NCBI GenBank assembly: GCA_964355975.1 | Contig: CAYHFW010000005.1 | Span: forward strand, 1 to 64,000 | Reading direction: 5' to 3' | Source: F1-60-MAGs104 sp964355975 | GTDB taxonomy: Bacteria > Planctomycetota > Phycisphaerae > Phycisphaerales > SM1A02 | Length of the DNA: 64,000 bases | Shown here: positions 33,961-43,366 of the stretch, piece by piece | Position numbering within the stretch: the first letter of the stretch is position 1 | Layout of the letters: the number at the start of each line of letters is the position of its first letter | Notes under the pieces: model-generated | The model's input: the letters and a program-made list of their open reading frames with translations, nothing else | Database searches by the model: none | Told to the model about the DNA's origin: nothing | Made by a program: the position numbers and the translations under genes

Positions 33961-34977
33961 ATGCGCTGGCGACCTGGACCAATCATCTGCATTCTCGCGC
34001 TCGCCGCGGCGCTTCCCGCGCTCGAGTTTCTGTTGCCGCAGCCAGCGCATATCAGCGAGGCAGTGCGCGGAGTGTTCTTGTATGCGATCCTTGCGCTTGG
34101 ACTCAACATTGTCACGGGCTACGCGGGGTTGCTCAATCTTGGCATTGCTGCGTTCATGGCCATCGGCGCATACGCGTTTGCCATTCTCACCTGTGAGATC
34201 TATCCGTTTCAGCTGGGTTTCTGGCCGGGATTGTTGCTGACATTGCCTATTGGAGCGCTTGCAGGGTTCTTGCTCGGCGCTCCGACGCTGCGCCTGCGCG
34301 GGGACTACCTCGCAATCGTGACGCTCGGTTTCGGCGAGATCGTGCAAGATGTGCTCAAGAACCTCGAGACTGTGACAAAGGGAACGCAGGGGATCAACCC
34401 TGTGCCAGCGCCGTCGTTTGGCGGAACAATGTGGACCGCCGAGGACGAATACAAGTGGTACTACCTGTTTCTTGCTCTGCTCATCGTTGTCATCTTGGCG
34501 ATTCGCAATCTCGAACGCTCGCGACTTGGACGCGCGTGGTTCAGTATCCGCGAGGATGAGTTGGCTTCACGGTCGATGGGCATTCGCATCGAACGCACGA
34601 AGATGCTTGCATTCTCCGCCGCGGCCGCAATCGCAGCGTTCGCTGGGGGACTCTCGGCGAGTGTGCTGAGTTCGACTGGAGAGCCGAGCAATTACGACTT
34701 TCAAGTCTCGATTCTCGCACTCTGCATCGTCATTGTCGGAGGGATCGGAAGCATCGCAGGCGTTCTTGTTGGCGCACTCGTGATGATCGGTCTCAACTCG
34801 ATCGTGCTCGTCAAAGCAACGGCAGCGCTCGACGCGATGGGAATCAGCGGGCAATCAAACGTCTTGCTCTCTCCAAACAACTGGAAGTATCTGATCTTTG
34901 GATTGGCGCTCGTTCTTGCAGTGCGCCTGAAGCCGCACGGTCTCGTCCCGCCGCGAATCGAACGGAGGACGAAGTGA
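33961..34977 (+). CDS. livM: Branched-chain amino acid ABC transporter permease (LivM)
   Basis: A 338-residue permease. LALGLNIVTGYAGLLNLGIAAFMAIGAY, LRLRGDYLAIVTLGFGEI and SIREDELASRSMGI with the following VGGIGSIAGVLVGAL are typical of LivM. About eight to ten hydrophobic segments are visible. Forms the membrane channel with LivH. Its stop overlaps the livG start codon. Confidence 0.92.
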   Translation: MRWRPGPIICILALAAALPALEFLLPQPAHISEAVRGVFLYAILALGLNIVTGYAGLLNLGIAAFMAIGAYAFAILTCEIYPFQLGFWPGLLLTLPIGALAGFLLGAPTLRLRGDYLAIVTLGFGEIVQDVLKNLETVTKGTQGINPVPAPSFGGTMWTAEDEYKWYYLFLALLIVVILAIRNLERSRLGRAWFSIREDELASRSMGIRIERTKMLAFSAAAAIAAFAGGLSASVLSSTGEPSNYDFQVSILALCIVIVGGIGSIAGVLVGALVMIGLNSIVLVKATAALDAMGISGQSNVLLSPNNWKYLIFGLALVLAVRLKPHGLVPPRIERRTK

Positions 34978-36008
34978 GTGCACTCTGCGCCCGCGGGATC
35001 ACGATGCGCTTCGGCGGTTTGGTGGCAGTGCAGGACGTCTCATTTACGGTGCAAACTGGGCAGATTTACGCGGTGATCGGCCCCAACGGTGCCGGAAAGA
35101 CCACGCTGTTCAATGCGATCACAGGGATCTATGAGCCAACTTCTGGAGCCGTGACATTTCAGGATCGCGTGATTGTTCTTGCATTTTCGTGGAGCTCCGC
35201 GCTCCGCATAGCAGTGACCGCATTCGCGTGCGCTCTCTCGGCCGTGATTGCAATCAACGTGCAAGACCTGTGGCAAGTCGCCGTTGTCAACAATTACCAG
35301 TACGCCCAACCGTTTCCGTGGATCAAAGGGATGCTCGATCTCGCACACGCAGTCGGAAGCCTTTCATTCTCGGCTGGGGTGTTGACGGCGATTCTTGGTG
35401 CGATCGGTGGTGGGGGGGCAGCGGCCGTGCTTTGGTGGCGATCGCGTCGAACGCCCGATCTCATCGCGCGCGCTGGCGTCGCACGAACGTTCCAGAACAT
35501 TCGACTCTTCAACGAGCTGAGCCTCGTGCAGAATGTGCTTGTTGGAATGGATCACCGAATGCGCGCGGGGTTCTGGAGTGCGCTCTTTCGCTTGCCGCGA
35601 TTTCATAGAGAACGAAAGGAGTTCTACGCCGAAGCGATGGAGTTGCTGAACTTTGTCGGTTTGGCCGATCGCGTGGACGATGCAGCAGGCAACCTTCCCT
35701 ACGGGTTTCGGCGCAGGCTCGAGATCGCGCGGGCACTCGCTGGAAAGCCACGACTCATCTTGCTTGATGAACCAGCCGCGGGAATGAACCCCTCGGAGAT
35801 TGTCGGACTCATGGCGCTCATCCGCCGCGTGCGCGATGCCGGAACAACTGTCATCCTGATTGAACATCACATGCGACTTGTCATGGGTGTCTCGGACCGC
35901 ATCCTCGTCTTGCAGTACGGTCGGCAGATTGCCGAAGGAACGCCTGCAGAAATCAGAGCGAATCCTGCGTGCATCGAGGCATATCTCGGTACGGAGAGCC
36001 ACGGATGA
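34974..36008 (+). CDS. livG: Branched-chain amino acid ABC transporter ATPase (LivG) with membrane insertion
   Basis: A 344-residue ATPase, about 90 longer than usual for LivG. Walker A GPNGAGKTT (36-44) is normal; then, instead of the short strand-loop before the Q-loop, about 94 residues (66-159) are inserted with two strongly hydrophobic segments (about 66-95 and 127-155) separated by a Trp/Tyr-rich loop. The normal sequence resumes at ARAGVARTFQNIRLF (Gln174 of the Q-loop), NLPYGFRRRLEIARAL, Walker B LILLDEPAAGMNP and the switch His in LIEHHM. All catalytic parts look intact. GTG start overlaps livM; stop overlaps livF. Confidence 0.88.
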   Translation: MSALCARGITMRFGGLVAVQDVSFTVQTGQIYAVIGPNGAGKTTLFNAITGIYEPTSGAVTFQDRVIVLAFSWSSALRIAVTAFACALSAVIAINVQDLWQVAVVNNYQYAQPFPWIKGMLDLAHAVGSLSFSAGVLTAILGAIGGGGAAAVLWWRSRRTPDLIARAGVARTFQNIRLFNELSLVQNVLVGMDHRMRAGFWSALFRLPRFHRERKEFYAEAMELLNFVGLADRVDDAAGNLPYGFRRRLEIARALAGKPRLILLDEPAAGMNPSEIVGLMALIRRVRDAGTTVILIEHHMRLVMGVSDRILVLQYGRQIAEGTPAEIRANPACIEAYLGTESHG

Positions 36009-36721
36009 CGCTGCCGATGCTCGAAGTCACTGACATGCACGCCGCGTACGGCGCCATCGAAGTGTTGCGTGGTGTCTCGCTGCACGTCGATGCAGGCGAG
36101 ATCGTCGCCCTGATCGGATCAAACGGCGCTGGAAAGAGCACATCACTCTTGTCGATCAGCCAGATTGTGACCCCGCGCAGTGGAGATGTGCGATTTCTCG
36201 GCGAGTCGATGATCGGTCTGCGCGCAGACGAAGTCATCGCGCGTGGACTCGTGCAAGTCCCCGAAGGTCGACGCGTGTTCGCTCGAATGAGCATCGATGA
36301 AAACCTCAAGCTCGGCGCCTATCTGCGTACGGACGTTGCAGGGGTCGCGAAAGATCTGCGACATGTGCATGAACTCTTTCCAGTCTTGAAGGAGCGGGGG
36401 GGACAGCTGGCGGGCACGCTCTCTGGCGGAGAACAGCAAATGCTCGCTATTGGCCGAGCGCTCATGAGTCGTCCGAAGTTGCTCATGATGGATGAACCAT
36501 CGATGGGAATCGCGCCGCTTCTCGTGACGCGGATTTTTTCAGCGATTCGTGAATTGAATCGCGGTGGGCTCACGGTCTTGCTCGTCGAACAGAATGCGCG
36601 CGGCGCACTTGGGCTCTCTTCGCGCGGTTATGTCATCGAAACTGGAAAGGTCACCATCGGCGGGAATGCCCAAGATCTGCTGCGGGATGATCGAATTCGA
36701 AGTGCGTATCTCGGCGAGTGA
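36005..36721 (+). CDS. livF: Branched-chain amino acid ABC transporter ATPase (LivF)
   Basis: A 238-residue ATPase of normal LivF length. Walker A GSNGAGKST, VPEGRRVFARMSIDENL, the signature LSGGEQQMLAIGRALMSRP, Walker B LLMMDEPSMGIAP and the family's LLVEQNA are present. Start 36005 overlaps the livG stop (ATGA). Works as a heterodimer with LivG. Its stop is ten bases from the end of the convergent unknown gene. Confidence 0.93.
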   Translation: MTLPMLEVTDMHAAYGAIEVLRGVSLHVDAGEIVALIGSNGAGKSTSLLSISQIVTPRSGDVRFLGESMIGLRADEVIARGLVQVPEGRRVFARMSIDENLKLGAYLRTDVAGVAKDLRHVHELFPVLKERGGQLAGTLSGGEQQMLAIGRALMSRPKLLMMDEPSMGIAPLLVTRIFSAIRELNRGGLTVLLVEQNARGALGLSSRGYVIETGKVTIGGNAQDLLRDDRIRSAYLGE

Positions 36722-36730
36722 ACGCAGAAC

Positions 36731-37693
36731 TCACCACTCATCGATCGCGGTCATGTGCACTTCAGCCTTTAGCCGGCGCAGTGTGAGATCGCCGAGTTCT
36801 TCTGGCCGTTCATCAAACGCAACTCGATCGACCGAGAAAAACCCCTCAAAACTCCACTGAGGCATGTGCTTTTCAACGTGGTCGTTGACGAGGCGTTCCA
36901 TCTCAGAGAGGCTGCCAGCCGTTGCCCAAACGGTGACATAGCCACCCTTGCCTCGTCGGTCTTCGCGAACGGCGAGCACGATCGCATGCCACAAGACCAT
37001 GCCGAGCTTTCGGCCACTTTCGTCAACATTGGCTTCGGGGTCGACATCGAGCTCAAGCCCCCACGCTTCGCGCAATTGGAGAAGGATCTCGTCGAGATCG
37101 GGGCTCTGGTCATCATCAGTGCGCAATACTTCACGCAGCTGTGAAGGCGGCTCGGGTGAGTGGTCGAGATCGTGCGGCCATGTTTCGAGCACTTCGCGCA
37201 GTCCGTGGCGCGCGAGAATGCTCTCGACTTCGCGGCGCATTGCGATGGGCACATTGATGAGCAGCCCCTTCCAAGTGTCGAGGAAGACTTCAATGAACGG
37301 CTGCTCAGCGTTCGCGCCCGCACCAATCGACCCATCCTCAAGCAACAGCGGTTCAAATCGTTTCCAGACTTTCAAAAACTCGTCGACTGGGATCATCTCG
37401 CCGCCGAGATAGACATCGAGCGCGCGGTACGCGTCCCGCGATCCGATTTCGACAATTGGAACGACCTCTTCGGGGAACAATTCAAACGCGTCTGCGATGA
37501 CTGCGCGCAGGCGGTCGTGGCTCAGGACGATGTGAAATGCGTACGTGTCGGGATCGCCATCTTCGCCCGGGGTGTATTCGAGCGTGTATCCCTGCTTCGG
37601 CGCGGGGAGCGAAAGAGGTTCGATTCCAAGGGGAAACTTGTATCCCTCTACTTCGGATCGTTCGATGTCGCGTCGAAGTTCGTAGTCACGCAT
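36731..37693 (-). CDS. Protein of unknown function
   Basis: A 320-residue acidic cytoplasmic protein, not recognised. It begins MRDYELRRDIERSEVEG, has a middle section with EVLETWPHDLDHSPEPPSQ and an acidic stretch DDDQSPDLDEIL, and a C-terminal part with HAIVLAVREDRRGKGGYVTVW. No signal peptide or membrane segment is seen. The ATG has TAAGAT ending exactly six bases upstream and no ribosome binding site, so a leaderless mRNA is likely. It stands alone between the transporter operon and the YkgJ genes. Confidence 0.65.
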   Translation of the reverse strand: MRDYELRRDIERSEVEGYKFPLGIEPLSLPAPKQGYTLEYTPGEDGDPDTYAFHIVLSHDRLRAVIADAFELFPEEVVPIVEIGSRDAYRALDVYLGGEMIPVDEFLKVWKRFEPLLLEDGSIGAGANAEQPFIEVFLDTWKGLLINVPIAMRREVESILARHGLREVLETWPHDLDHSPEPPSQLREVLRTDDDQSPDLDEILLQLREAWGLELDVDPEANVDESGRKLGMVLWHAIVLAVREDRRGKGGYVTVWATAGSLSEMERLVNDHVEKHMPQWSFEGFFSVDRVAFDERPEELGDLTLRRLKAEVHMTAIDEW

Positions 37694-37699
37694 GCGGTG

Positions 37700-37705
37700 A
37701 TCTTA
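37700..37705 (-). promoter_or_regulatory. -10 box TAAGAT for leaderless start
   Basis: Minus strand TAAGAT-CACCGC-ATG: same six-base spacing as at tyrS, the 51241 gene, paralogue A and lpxB. The box overlaps the last codons of the upstream YkgJ-type gene. Confidence 0.45.
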
Positions 37706-38236
37706 CGAGGGAAGGGGGTCAGAAAAAACACCTCGCTCATCTGCCTGCGTGATGTGCGCCAAGAGCCATGTCCACTCGGCATAGAGATAGGGGATCTGAT
37801 GCTCGTCGTGCAACGATGTGATCGACTCATGCAGACGCTCACTCAAAGCCGATTGCCAGAGTCCCTCTCCACGGTCACAGAAGTATGTCCGGCACCCTGT
37901 GGGCCGCACGGGATGAATCGTGCAGAGTGACCCCGAAAGAAACGCGCAGACTCCAGAGGATCGTGCGGCATCGGCACTCGAAGATCGCAGCGTGCGTTCA
38001 GTCTGCCGCCAAACCCAGAGCGCTTCGAGTCCGGTGACAACCAAGAGGTGATCATGCCCCCGAAAGTTGCAGCACTTGCCCGAAGAAAGGCAGATCGGGC
38101 GCTGCGCCTCGACAACATTCGCCGCATACTCGTGAAGTGCACTGAGCGCCCCTTCAACAGCAGGCAATGTCGCTGCGCGCCACCACAACTGCATCATTGT
38201 GTCTGTTGGGGAAGTCGTTGGAATGAATGGATTCAC
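37703..38236 (-). CDS. YkgJ-family Cys-cluster protein 1
   Basis: A 177-residue protein with the Cys-cluster pattern of the YkgJ (CxxCxxxCC) family, thought to bind zinc or an iron-sulfur cluster: CLSSGKCC (about 49-56) and GVCAFLSGSLCTIHPVRPTGC with a following C. The family has no firm function. An internal ATG pair 13-14 codons in is an alternative start. It follows the second YkgJ gene by 12 bases. Confidence 0.7.
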   Translation of the reverse strand: MNPFIPTTSPTDTMMQLWWRAATLPAVEGALSALHEYAANVVEAQRPICLSSGKCCNFRGHDHLLVVTGLEALWVWRQTERTLRSSSADAARSSGVCAFLSGSLCTIHPVRPTGCRTYFCDRGEGLWQSALSERLHESITSLHDEHQIPYLYAEWTWLLAHITQADERGVFSDPLPS

Positions 38237-38248
38237 AGCGGCGAGATG

Positions 38249-38725
38249 TCACCAAGGTGCCGAATCATTGTCGACGCGGTCGCGCTCGCGCAAGATCCCG
38301 ATCTGCTCTGGCGAGATGAGTGGGCCGGTGTCCATCCCAGGACAGGGAGTGCGCGCCTTTGCTGCTTTCCATGCGCGTGCAGAAGTGAGATTGTCAGGCC
38401 AAAATGGCCATGTTCCACACTGCGACGGTCTGGTCTTATAGATGCGGCAGAGCGCCACCCCAGGCTTGCTTTCTCTGTCGAGAAAGACGCAGTCGAAACC
38501 GTGTGAGGTCTCGCGCTCGTTGAGAGATCGTCGACTGCCAATGGCGCGGGTGTACTTCGCGGTGAACTCATCCTCGGTCATCTGCAATGTCGCGGCCATC
38601 TCGCGTCCCTCCTGCGCGGTGTACCAGACCGCTCCTGGACCGCCCGTACAGCAGTTGCCGCACTGGCTACAGGAAAACCGAAGCCCATCTTTGAACCAAG
38701 GTTCTGGGACAGGGGAGTTTGGCAT
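38249..38725 (-). CDS. YkgJ-family Cys-cluster protein 2
   Basis: A 158-residue protein with CSQCGNCCTGG near the N-terminus (about 16-26) and FDCVFLDR plus LCRIYKTRPSQCGTWPF later, the full YkgJ pattern including the RPxxC element. The frame is open for 88 more codons but that part crosses a short tandem repeat and the end of rpoC, so MPNSPVPEPWF at 38725 is taken as the start. It lies 73 bases downstream of rpoC and is probably in the same unit. Confidence 0.75.
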   Translation of the reverse strand: MPNSPVPEPWFKDGLRFSCSQCGNCCTGGPGAVWYTAQEGREMAATLQMTEDEFTAKYTRAIGSRRSLNERETSHGFDCVFLDRESKPGVALCRIYKTRPSQCGTWPFWPDNLTSARAWKAAKARTPCPGMDTGPLISPEQIGILRERDRVDNDSAPW

Positions 38726-38740
38726 GCGATGGCGTACGAC

Positions 38741-38778
38741 AGACTGTGACGGACTGTGACGGACTGTGACCGAGTGTG
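38741..38778. repeat. 10-bp tandem repeat after rpoC
   Basis: Three copies of GACTGTGAC-type units (AGACTGTGAC, GGACTGTGAC, GGACTGTGAC) and a partial fourth (CGAGTGTG) lie between rpoC and the YkgJ gene. Confidence 0.8.
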
Positions 38779-38798
38779 CTTCTGATGACTCTGAGGGA

Positions 38799-41700
38799 TT
38801 ACGCCTCTGAGTCGCTTCCATCGAACGACGATTCACCGCCGCCGACTGCGAGTTCTTTCGCTGGGGTGACTGCCGCAAGATCCTTGATCGTTGCAGCAGT
38901 CCCAACGCGATCCGCACCGAGTGCTTCTGCAGCCATCGCCGCAGCTTGCATCTCAGCCGCTTCTCCAAACTCTTCATCGTTGTTCTCAACGAGGTAACGC
39001 ATGGTCAAGTTGGTGTAGGCCTCGAATCCCGTACCTGCAGGGATCAAATGTCCAAGCAAGACGTTCTCCTTCAAGCCAATCAGCGTGTCGACCGCACCCT
39101 TGAGTGCTGCTTCTGTGAGAACCTTCGTTGTCTCCTGGAAGCTTGCGCCCGAGAGGAAGCTCTCAGCTTGCAGCGATGCCTTCGTGATGCCCAAGAGCAA
39201 CGTTCGGCCACGCGCAGGCTTCGCTCGGCGTGTCTTTGCGGGCTGCTTGCCGGCAAGTTCTGCCTCGGCATTCGCCTGCTTGACCTCGTCCTTGGCGAAG
39301 AGACCGCCCTTGACCAGAGTTGTGCCTCCAGCATCTTCAACCTTGAGCATGCTGTTGAGCGACTCGTTGACTTCACGGAAGACATAGCGCTCGATGACAT
39401 CGTTGGGAAGGATTGTTGTGTCTCCAACTTCAACGACCTTCACCTTGCTGAGCATCTGACGCAAGACAACTTCGATGTGCTTGTCAGAGATCGGCACGCC
39501 CTGAGCGCGGTACACATTCTGCACCTCAGTGAGCATGTATCGATACAACTCATCTTCACCCTTGATGGCGAGGATTTCAGAAGGCGTCAAAGCACCTTCG
39601 GTGAGCGGATCGCCTGCTTCGACAACGTCTCCTGAGTGCACGAGCAATCGCTTGCCTTGCAGAACGTAATGGTCTTCGGCAAGTTCTTCTTTGCCACCAT
39701 CTGCGTGAACTCGAATTGTCATCTTTCCGCGGCGCTCATTCGGCAGCAGTTCGACGCGTCCAGAGATGCGCGCGAGAACAGCAGGATCACGAGGAATGCG
39801 TGCTTCGAAGATCTCAGTCACGCGAGGAAGACCACCGACGATGTCTGCTGAGCGCGCCGTGCCCTTTGGCGTAAAGGCGATGCGCTGGCCAGCCTGGATG
39901 GTTTGGCCATCCTTCGCTTCGATGTGTGCCTTTGCTGGAAGATGGTGCAAATCGAGCACCTTTCCAGCGGCATCTTCGATCGTGAGGCGGGGATGCTTCT
40001 CTCCCTTGTGCTCAATGACGACCATTTCATCCTTGTTCGCCTTGCGTTCGACACGCACGGTCTCACCTTCTTCGATGTCACGGAAACGAATCGTTCCAGA
40101 CTTCTCAGCAAGAATCGGCGAAACGTGAACGTCCCACTCCAAGACGGAGTGACCCTTGCGAACCTGCTCATTTGCAGACGCCAAGAGGATCGCACCGTAT
40201 GGAACCTTGTACTTCTCGAGTTCTCGACCCTTCGAGCCGAGCACGCGAACTTCACCGGTTTTTCGCAGTGCAATTCGATGCGACTTGTCGCCATCGACCA
40301 CCGTGACTTCACCGCAATCGACATACTCAACGGTTCCGGCCTGTGTGACCTTCCACTGGTTCTCTGTCGTCGCACTCACTGCGATTCCACCCGTATGGAA
40401 CGTGCGCATGGTGAGCTGCGTTCCAGGTTCACCGATGGATTGAGCCGCGATGATTCCGACCGCCAGTCCTTCTTCGACCAACTTGCCGGTTGACATGTCC
40501 ATGCCGTAGCAAGTTGCACAGACTCCGCGTGAAGTCTGGCAGGTCAGCGGGCTGCGTACGAAAACAGTCCGGACGCCGAGGTCTTCGATCGCACGTGCCT
40601 TCTCGGCAGTGATGATCTCGTTGCGTGCAACGAGCGGACGATCGGTGCGTGGATCAACGATGTTCTCGCAACTGGTGCGACCCTTGATGACGTCACGCAG
40701 CGGAACATCAACTTCTTCACCCTTGTACACAGCTTCCTTCGCGATGCCGCGGGTCTGTCCGCAATCGTGTTCAATGACCACGACCGACTGAGCGACGTCG
40801 CACAATTTGCGTGTGAGGTATCCCGAATCTGCAGTCTTGAGTGCCGTATCGGAGAGTCCCTTGCGAGCACCGTGTGTCGAAGAGAAGTACTCGATGACCG
40901 AAAGACCTTCGCGGAAGTTCGACTTGATCGGCGTCTCAATGACTTCGCCGCTCGGCTTCGCCATGAGTCCGCGCATTCCAGCGAGCTGCTGCATCTGGGT
41001 CTTGTTGCCTCGGGCGCCTGAGTCCATGAACAAGTACACAGGGTTGAGATAGCGGGCGGATGGGCTCGGCTTCGATGGAAGTCCGCCCACATTGCCTGCG
41101 ATGACAGCCGATCCAGCCGCAGTGTTCTTGCGATCGTTCTTGAGAGTCTCGAGAAGCATCGCTGAGAGTCCATCGCGGCACTGCGCCCATGCATCGAGCA
41201 CACGATTGCGGCGCTCGTCGTCGGTGATGTTTCCATCGTCGTAGTTCTGTTGCGCCTTGTCGACCTTCTTCTGTGTATCGCTGATCAGTTTTTCCTTGTT
41301 TTCTGGAATGTGCAGATCGGTGATACCGAACGAGAGACCGCTTGTCGTGCTGGCCTTGAAGCCAGTCTCCTTGAGCGCATCAAGCAACTCAATCGTTGCA
41401 GCTTTGCCGCGACGAGCGAAGGTGTCATCGATGACGCGAGCGGCACCCTTCTTGCCGAGAGAGCAGTTGTAGAACGGCATGCCTGTCGCGAGGATCTCCG
41501 AAAAGAGCACGCGACCAACGGTCGTTCGAATGCGACGATGGGCTGGCGTTGCGACGGGGGAGTCTGTCTGCCCGTTGATCACCTCTGTGAATCGGCCGAG
41601 GCGAATATCGATCCACTCATGGACGCCGATCTTCTTGAGGTCGTACGCCAAGAGCAGTTCATGCACATCACCAAACGTTGGGATCGCCGAGCGCTTTCCT

Positions 41701-43274
41701 GCCGCATCGACAGGCATTTCAATTGGAGCGCAGGTGAGGAAGTAGACACCCATGACGATGTCCTGGGATGGACTCACGATGGGGTTTCCGTTGGCAGGGC
41801 TGAAGATGTTGTGTGTGCTCATCATGAGCACTTGTGCTTCAACTTGTGCCTCGAGCGAGAGAGGCAAATGCACTGCCATCTGATCGCCGTCAAAGTCTGC
41901 GTTGTATCCAGCGCAGACCAGCGGATGAATCTTGATCGCATTGCCTTCGACGAGCACGGGCTCGAACGCCTGAATACCCATGCGGTGAAGGGTTGGCGCG
42001 CGATTCAAAAGCACAGGGTGGTTCTTGGTCACTTGCTCAAGAATGTCCCAGACCTCTGGTGCTCGACGCTCAAGCATGCGCTTTGCACTCTTGATCGTGT
42101 CTGCAAGTCCATGCTCCTTGAGCTTTCGGATGATGAACGGCTGGAAGAGTTCGAGCGCGATCTTCTTGGGAAGTCCACACTGCCACAACTTCAATTCTGG
42201 ACCAACGACGATCACGGAACGCGCGGAGTAGTCAACGCGCTTGCCGAGCAAGTTCTCGCGGAATCGACCCTGCTTACCCTTGATCATGTCGGTGATCGAT
42301 TTCAGAGGGCGATTGCTCGATCCAAGCACAGGGCGGCGGCAACGACCGTTGTCAAACAACGCGTCCACGGCCTGCTGCAACATGCGCTTCTCATTGCGAA
42401 TGATGACCTCAGGCGCATTGAGATCCATGAGCTTCTTGAGGCGATTGTTTCGATTGATGATTCGGCGATAGAGATCGTTGAGATCGCTCGTCGCAAAGTT
42501 TCCGCTCTGCAGGAGAACCAGCGGGCGCAAGTCTGGCGGGATGACCGGAACAACATCGAGCACCATCCACTGTGGGTCATTCGCTGATCCACGAATCTGT
42601 TCGACGAGTTTCAGGCGCTTCGAGAGATCCTTGGCCTTCTGCTTGCTCTTGGTATCACGCAGTTCGTCACGAATGACCGCAGCCTCTTTGTGCAGGTCGA
42701 GCATGTCAGCGGAGAGCAATTCACGAATTGCCTCTGCTCCCATCATCGCGGTGAAATTGCTGCCGTTCTTCGCGACTTGCTCGCGGTACTCGTCGTCCGT
42801 CAACACCTGCTTGAATTCGAGGTCGGTGGTTCCTGGATTCGTAACAACGTAATCCTGGAAGTACACAACCTTCTCGATGTCGCCGGTGCGCATGCCAAGC
42901 AACGTGCCGAGACGGCTCGGGAGGGCCTTGAAGAACCAGATGTGAACAGCGGGGGCAGCGAGATTGATGTGGCCCATGCGCTTTCGACGCACGCGGGAGT
43001 GCGTCACCTTCACGCCACAGCGGTCGCAGATGATGCCTTTGTACTTGGTGCCCTTGTACTTGCCGCAGGCACACTCATAGTCGCGCTCTGGACCGAAGAT
43101 TCGCTCGCAGAAAAGACCGTCGCGCTCTGGGCGATAGGTCCGGTAGTTGATCGTTTCAGGTTTCTTGACTTCGCCGAAGCTCCAACTGCGGATGTCGTTT
43201 GGACTCGCGAGTTGAATGCGAACTGCGCCGTAGTCATTGACACGATCGAAAACGCTTTCTGCCATGCTGTTCAT
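38799..43274 (-). CDS. rpoC: RNA polymerase beta' subunit
   Basis: A 1491-residue largest subunit of RNA polymerase. The N-terminal zinc ribbon (CACGKYKG...CDRCGV), the active-site Mg motif NADFDGDQMAVHLP (about 458-469), the second zinc site (SPLTCQTSRGVCATCYG), and the trigger-loop region near LTMRTFHTGGIA are intact. It follows rpoB by 92 bases. MNSMAESVF allows starts at 43274 or 43265. The last residues are acidic and Ser/Gly-rich (VGGGESSFDGSDSEA). Confidence 0.97.
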   Translation of the reverse strand: MNSMAESVFDRVNDYGAVRIQLASPNDIRSWSFGEVKKPETINYRTYRPERDGLFCERIFGPERDYECACGKYKGTKYKGIICDRCGVKVTHSRVRRKRMGHINLAAPAVHIWFFKALPSRLGTLLGMRTGDIEKVVYFQDYVVTNPGTTDLEFKQVLTDDEYREQVAKNGSNFTAMMGAEAIRELLSADMLDLHKEAAVIRDELRDTKSKQKAKDLSKRLKLVEQIRGSANDPQWMVLDVVPVIPPDLRPLVLLQSGNFATSDLNDLYRRIINRNNRLKKLMDLNAPEVIIRNEKRMLQQAVDALFDNGRCRRPVLGSSNRPLKSITDMIKGKQGRFRENLLGKRVDYSARSVIVVGPELKLWQCGLPKKIALELFQPFIIRKLKEHGLADTIKSAKRMLERRAPEVWDILEQVTKNHPVLLNRAPTLHRMGIQAFEPVLVEGNAIKIHPLVCAGYNADFDGDQMAVHLPLSLEAQVEAQVLMMSTHNIFSPANGNPIVSPSQDIVMGVYFLTCAPIEMPVDAAGKRSAIPTFGDVHELLLAYDLKKIGVHEWIDIRLGRFTEVINGQTDSPVATPAHRRIRTTVGRVLFSEILATGMPFYNCSLGKKGAARVIDDTFARRGKAATIELLDALKETGFKASTTSGLSFGITDLHIPENKEKLISDTQKKVDKAQQNYDDGNITDDERRNRVLDAWAQCRDGLSAMLLETLKNDRKNTAAGSAVIAGNVGGLPSKPSPSARYLNPVYLFMDSGARGNKTQMQQLAGMRGLMAKPSGEVIETPIKSNFREGLSVIEYFSSTHGARKGLSDTALKTADSGYLTRKLCDVAQSVVVIEHDCGQTRGIAKEAVYKGEEVDVPLRDVIKGRTSCENIVDPRTDRPLVARNEIITAEKARAIEDLGVRTVFVRSPLTCQTSRGVCATCYGMDMSTGKLVEEGLAVGIIAAQSIGEPGTQLTMRTFHTGGIAVSATTENQWKVTQAGTVEYVDCGEVTVVDGDKSHRIALRKTGEVRVLGSKGRELEKYKVPYGAILLASANEQVRKGHSVLEWDVHVSPILAEKSGTIRFRDIEEGETVRVERKANKDEMVVIEHKGEKHPRLTIEDAAGKVLDLHHLPAKAHIEAKDGQTIQAGQRIAFTPKGTARSADIVGGLPRVTEIFEARIPRDPAVLARISGRVELLPNERRGKMTIRVHADGGKEELAEDHYVLQGKRLLVHSGDVVEAGDPLTEGALTPSEILAIKGEDELYRYMLTEVQNVYRAQGVPISDKHIEVVLRQMLSKVKVVEVGDTTILPNDVIERYVFREVNESLNSMLKVEDAGGTTLVKGGLFAKDEVKQANAEAELAGKQPAKTRRAKPARGRTLLLGITKASLQAESFLSGASFQETTKVLTEAALKGAVDTLIGLKENVLLGHLIPAGTGFEAYTNLTMRYLVENNDEEFGEAAEMQAAAMAAEALGADRVGTAATIKDLAAVTPAKELAVGGGESSFDGSDSEA

Positions 43275-43366
43275 ATGTGGATCTTTCGCAAATGAATCAA
43301 GTTTCGGAACGAACCAACTTCGCCAATCTCAAATCAGTTTCAAATCAGTTCAAACAAGACCAGACC
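43275..43366. other. rpoB-rpoC spacer
   Basis: 92 bases without gene. An 11-base direct repeat TCAAATCAGTT occurs twice in tandem at 43329-43350. No terminator or promoter was seen, in keeping with rpoB-rpoC co-transcription. Confidence 0.5.

Noticed and set aside
38726..38989. N-terminal extension of the second YkgJ frame
   Set aside because: Runs through a tandem repeat and the rpoC end; the Cys-cluster domain starts right after the ATG at 38725.
41250..42587. 445-codon plus-strand frame inside rpoC
   Set aside because: Antisense shadow of a highly conserved gene with no recognisable domain.
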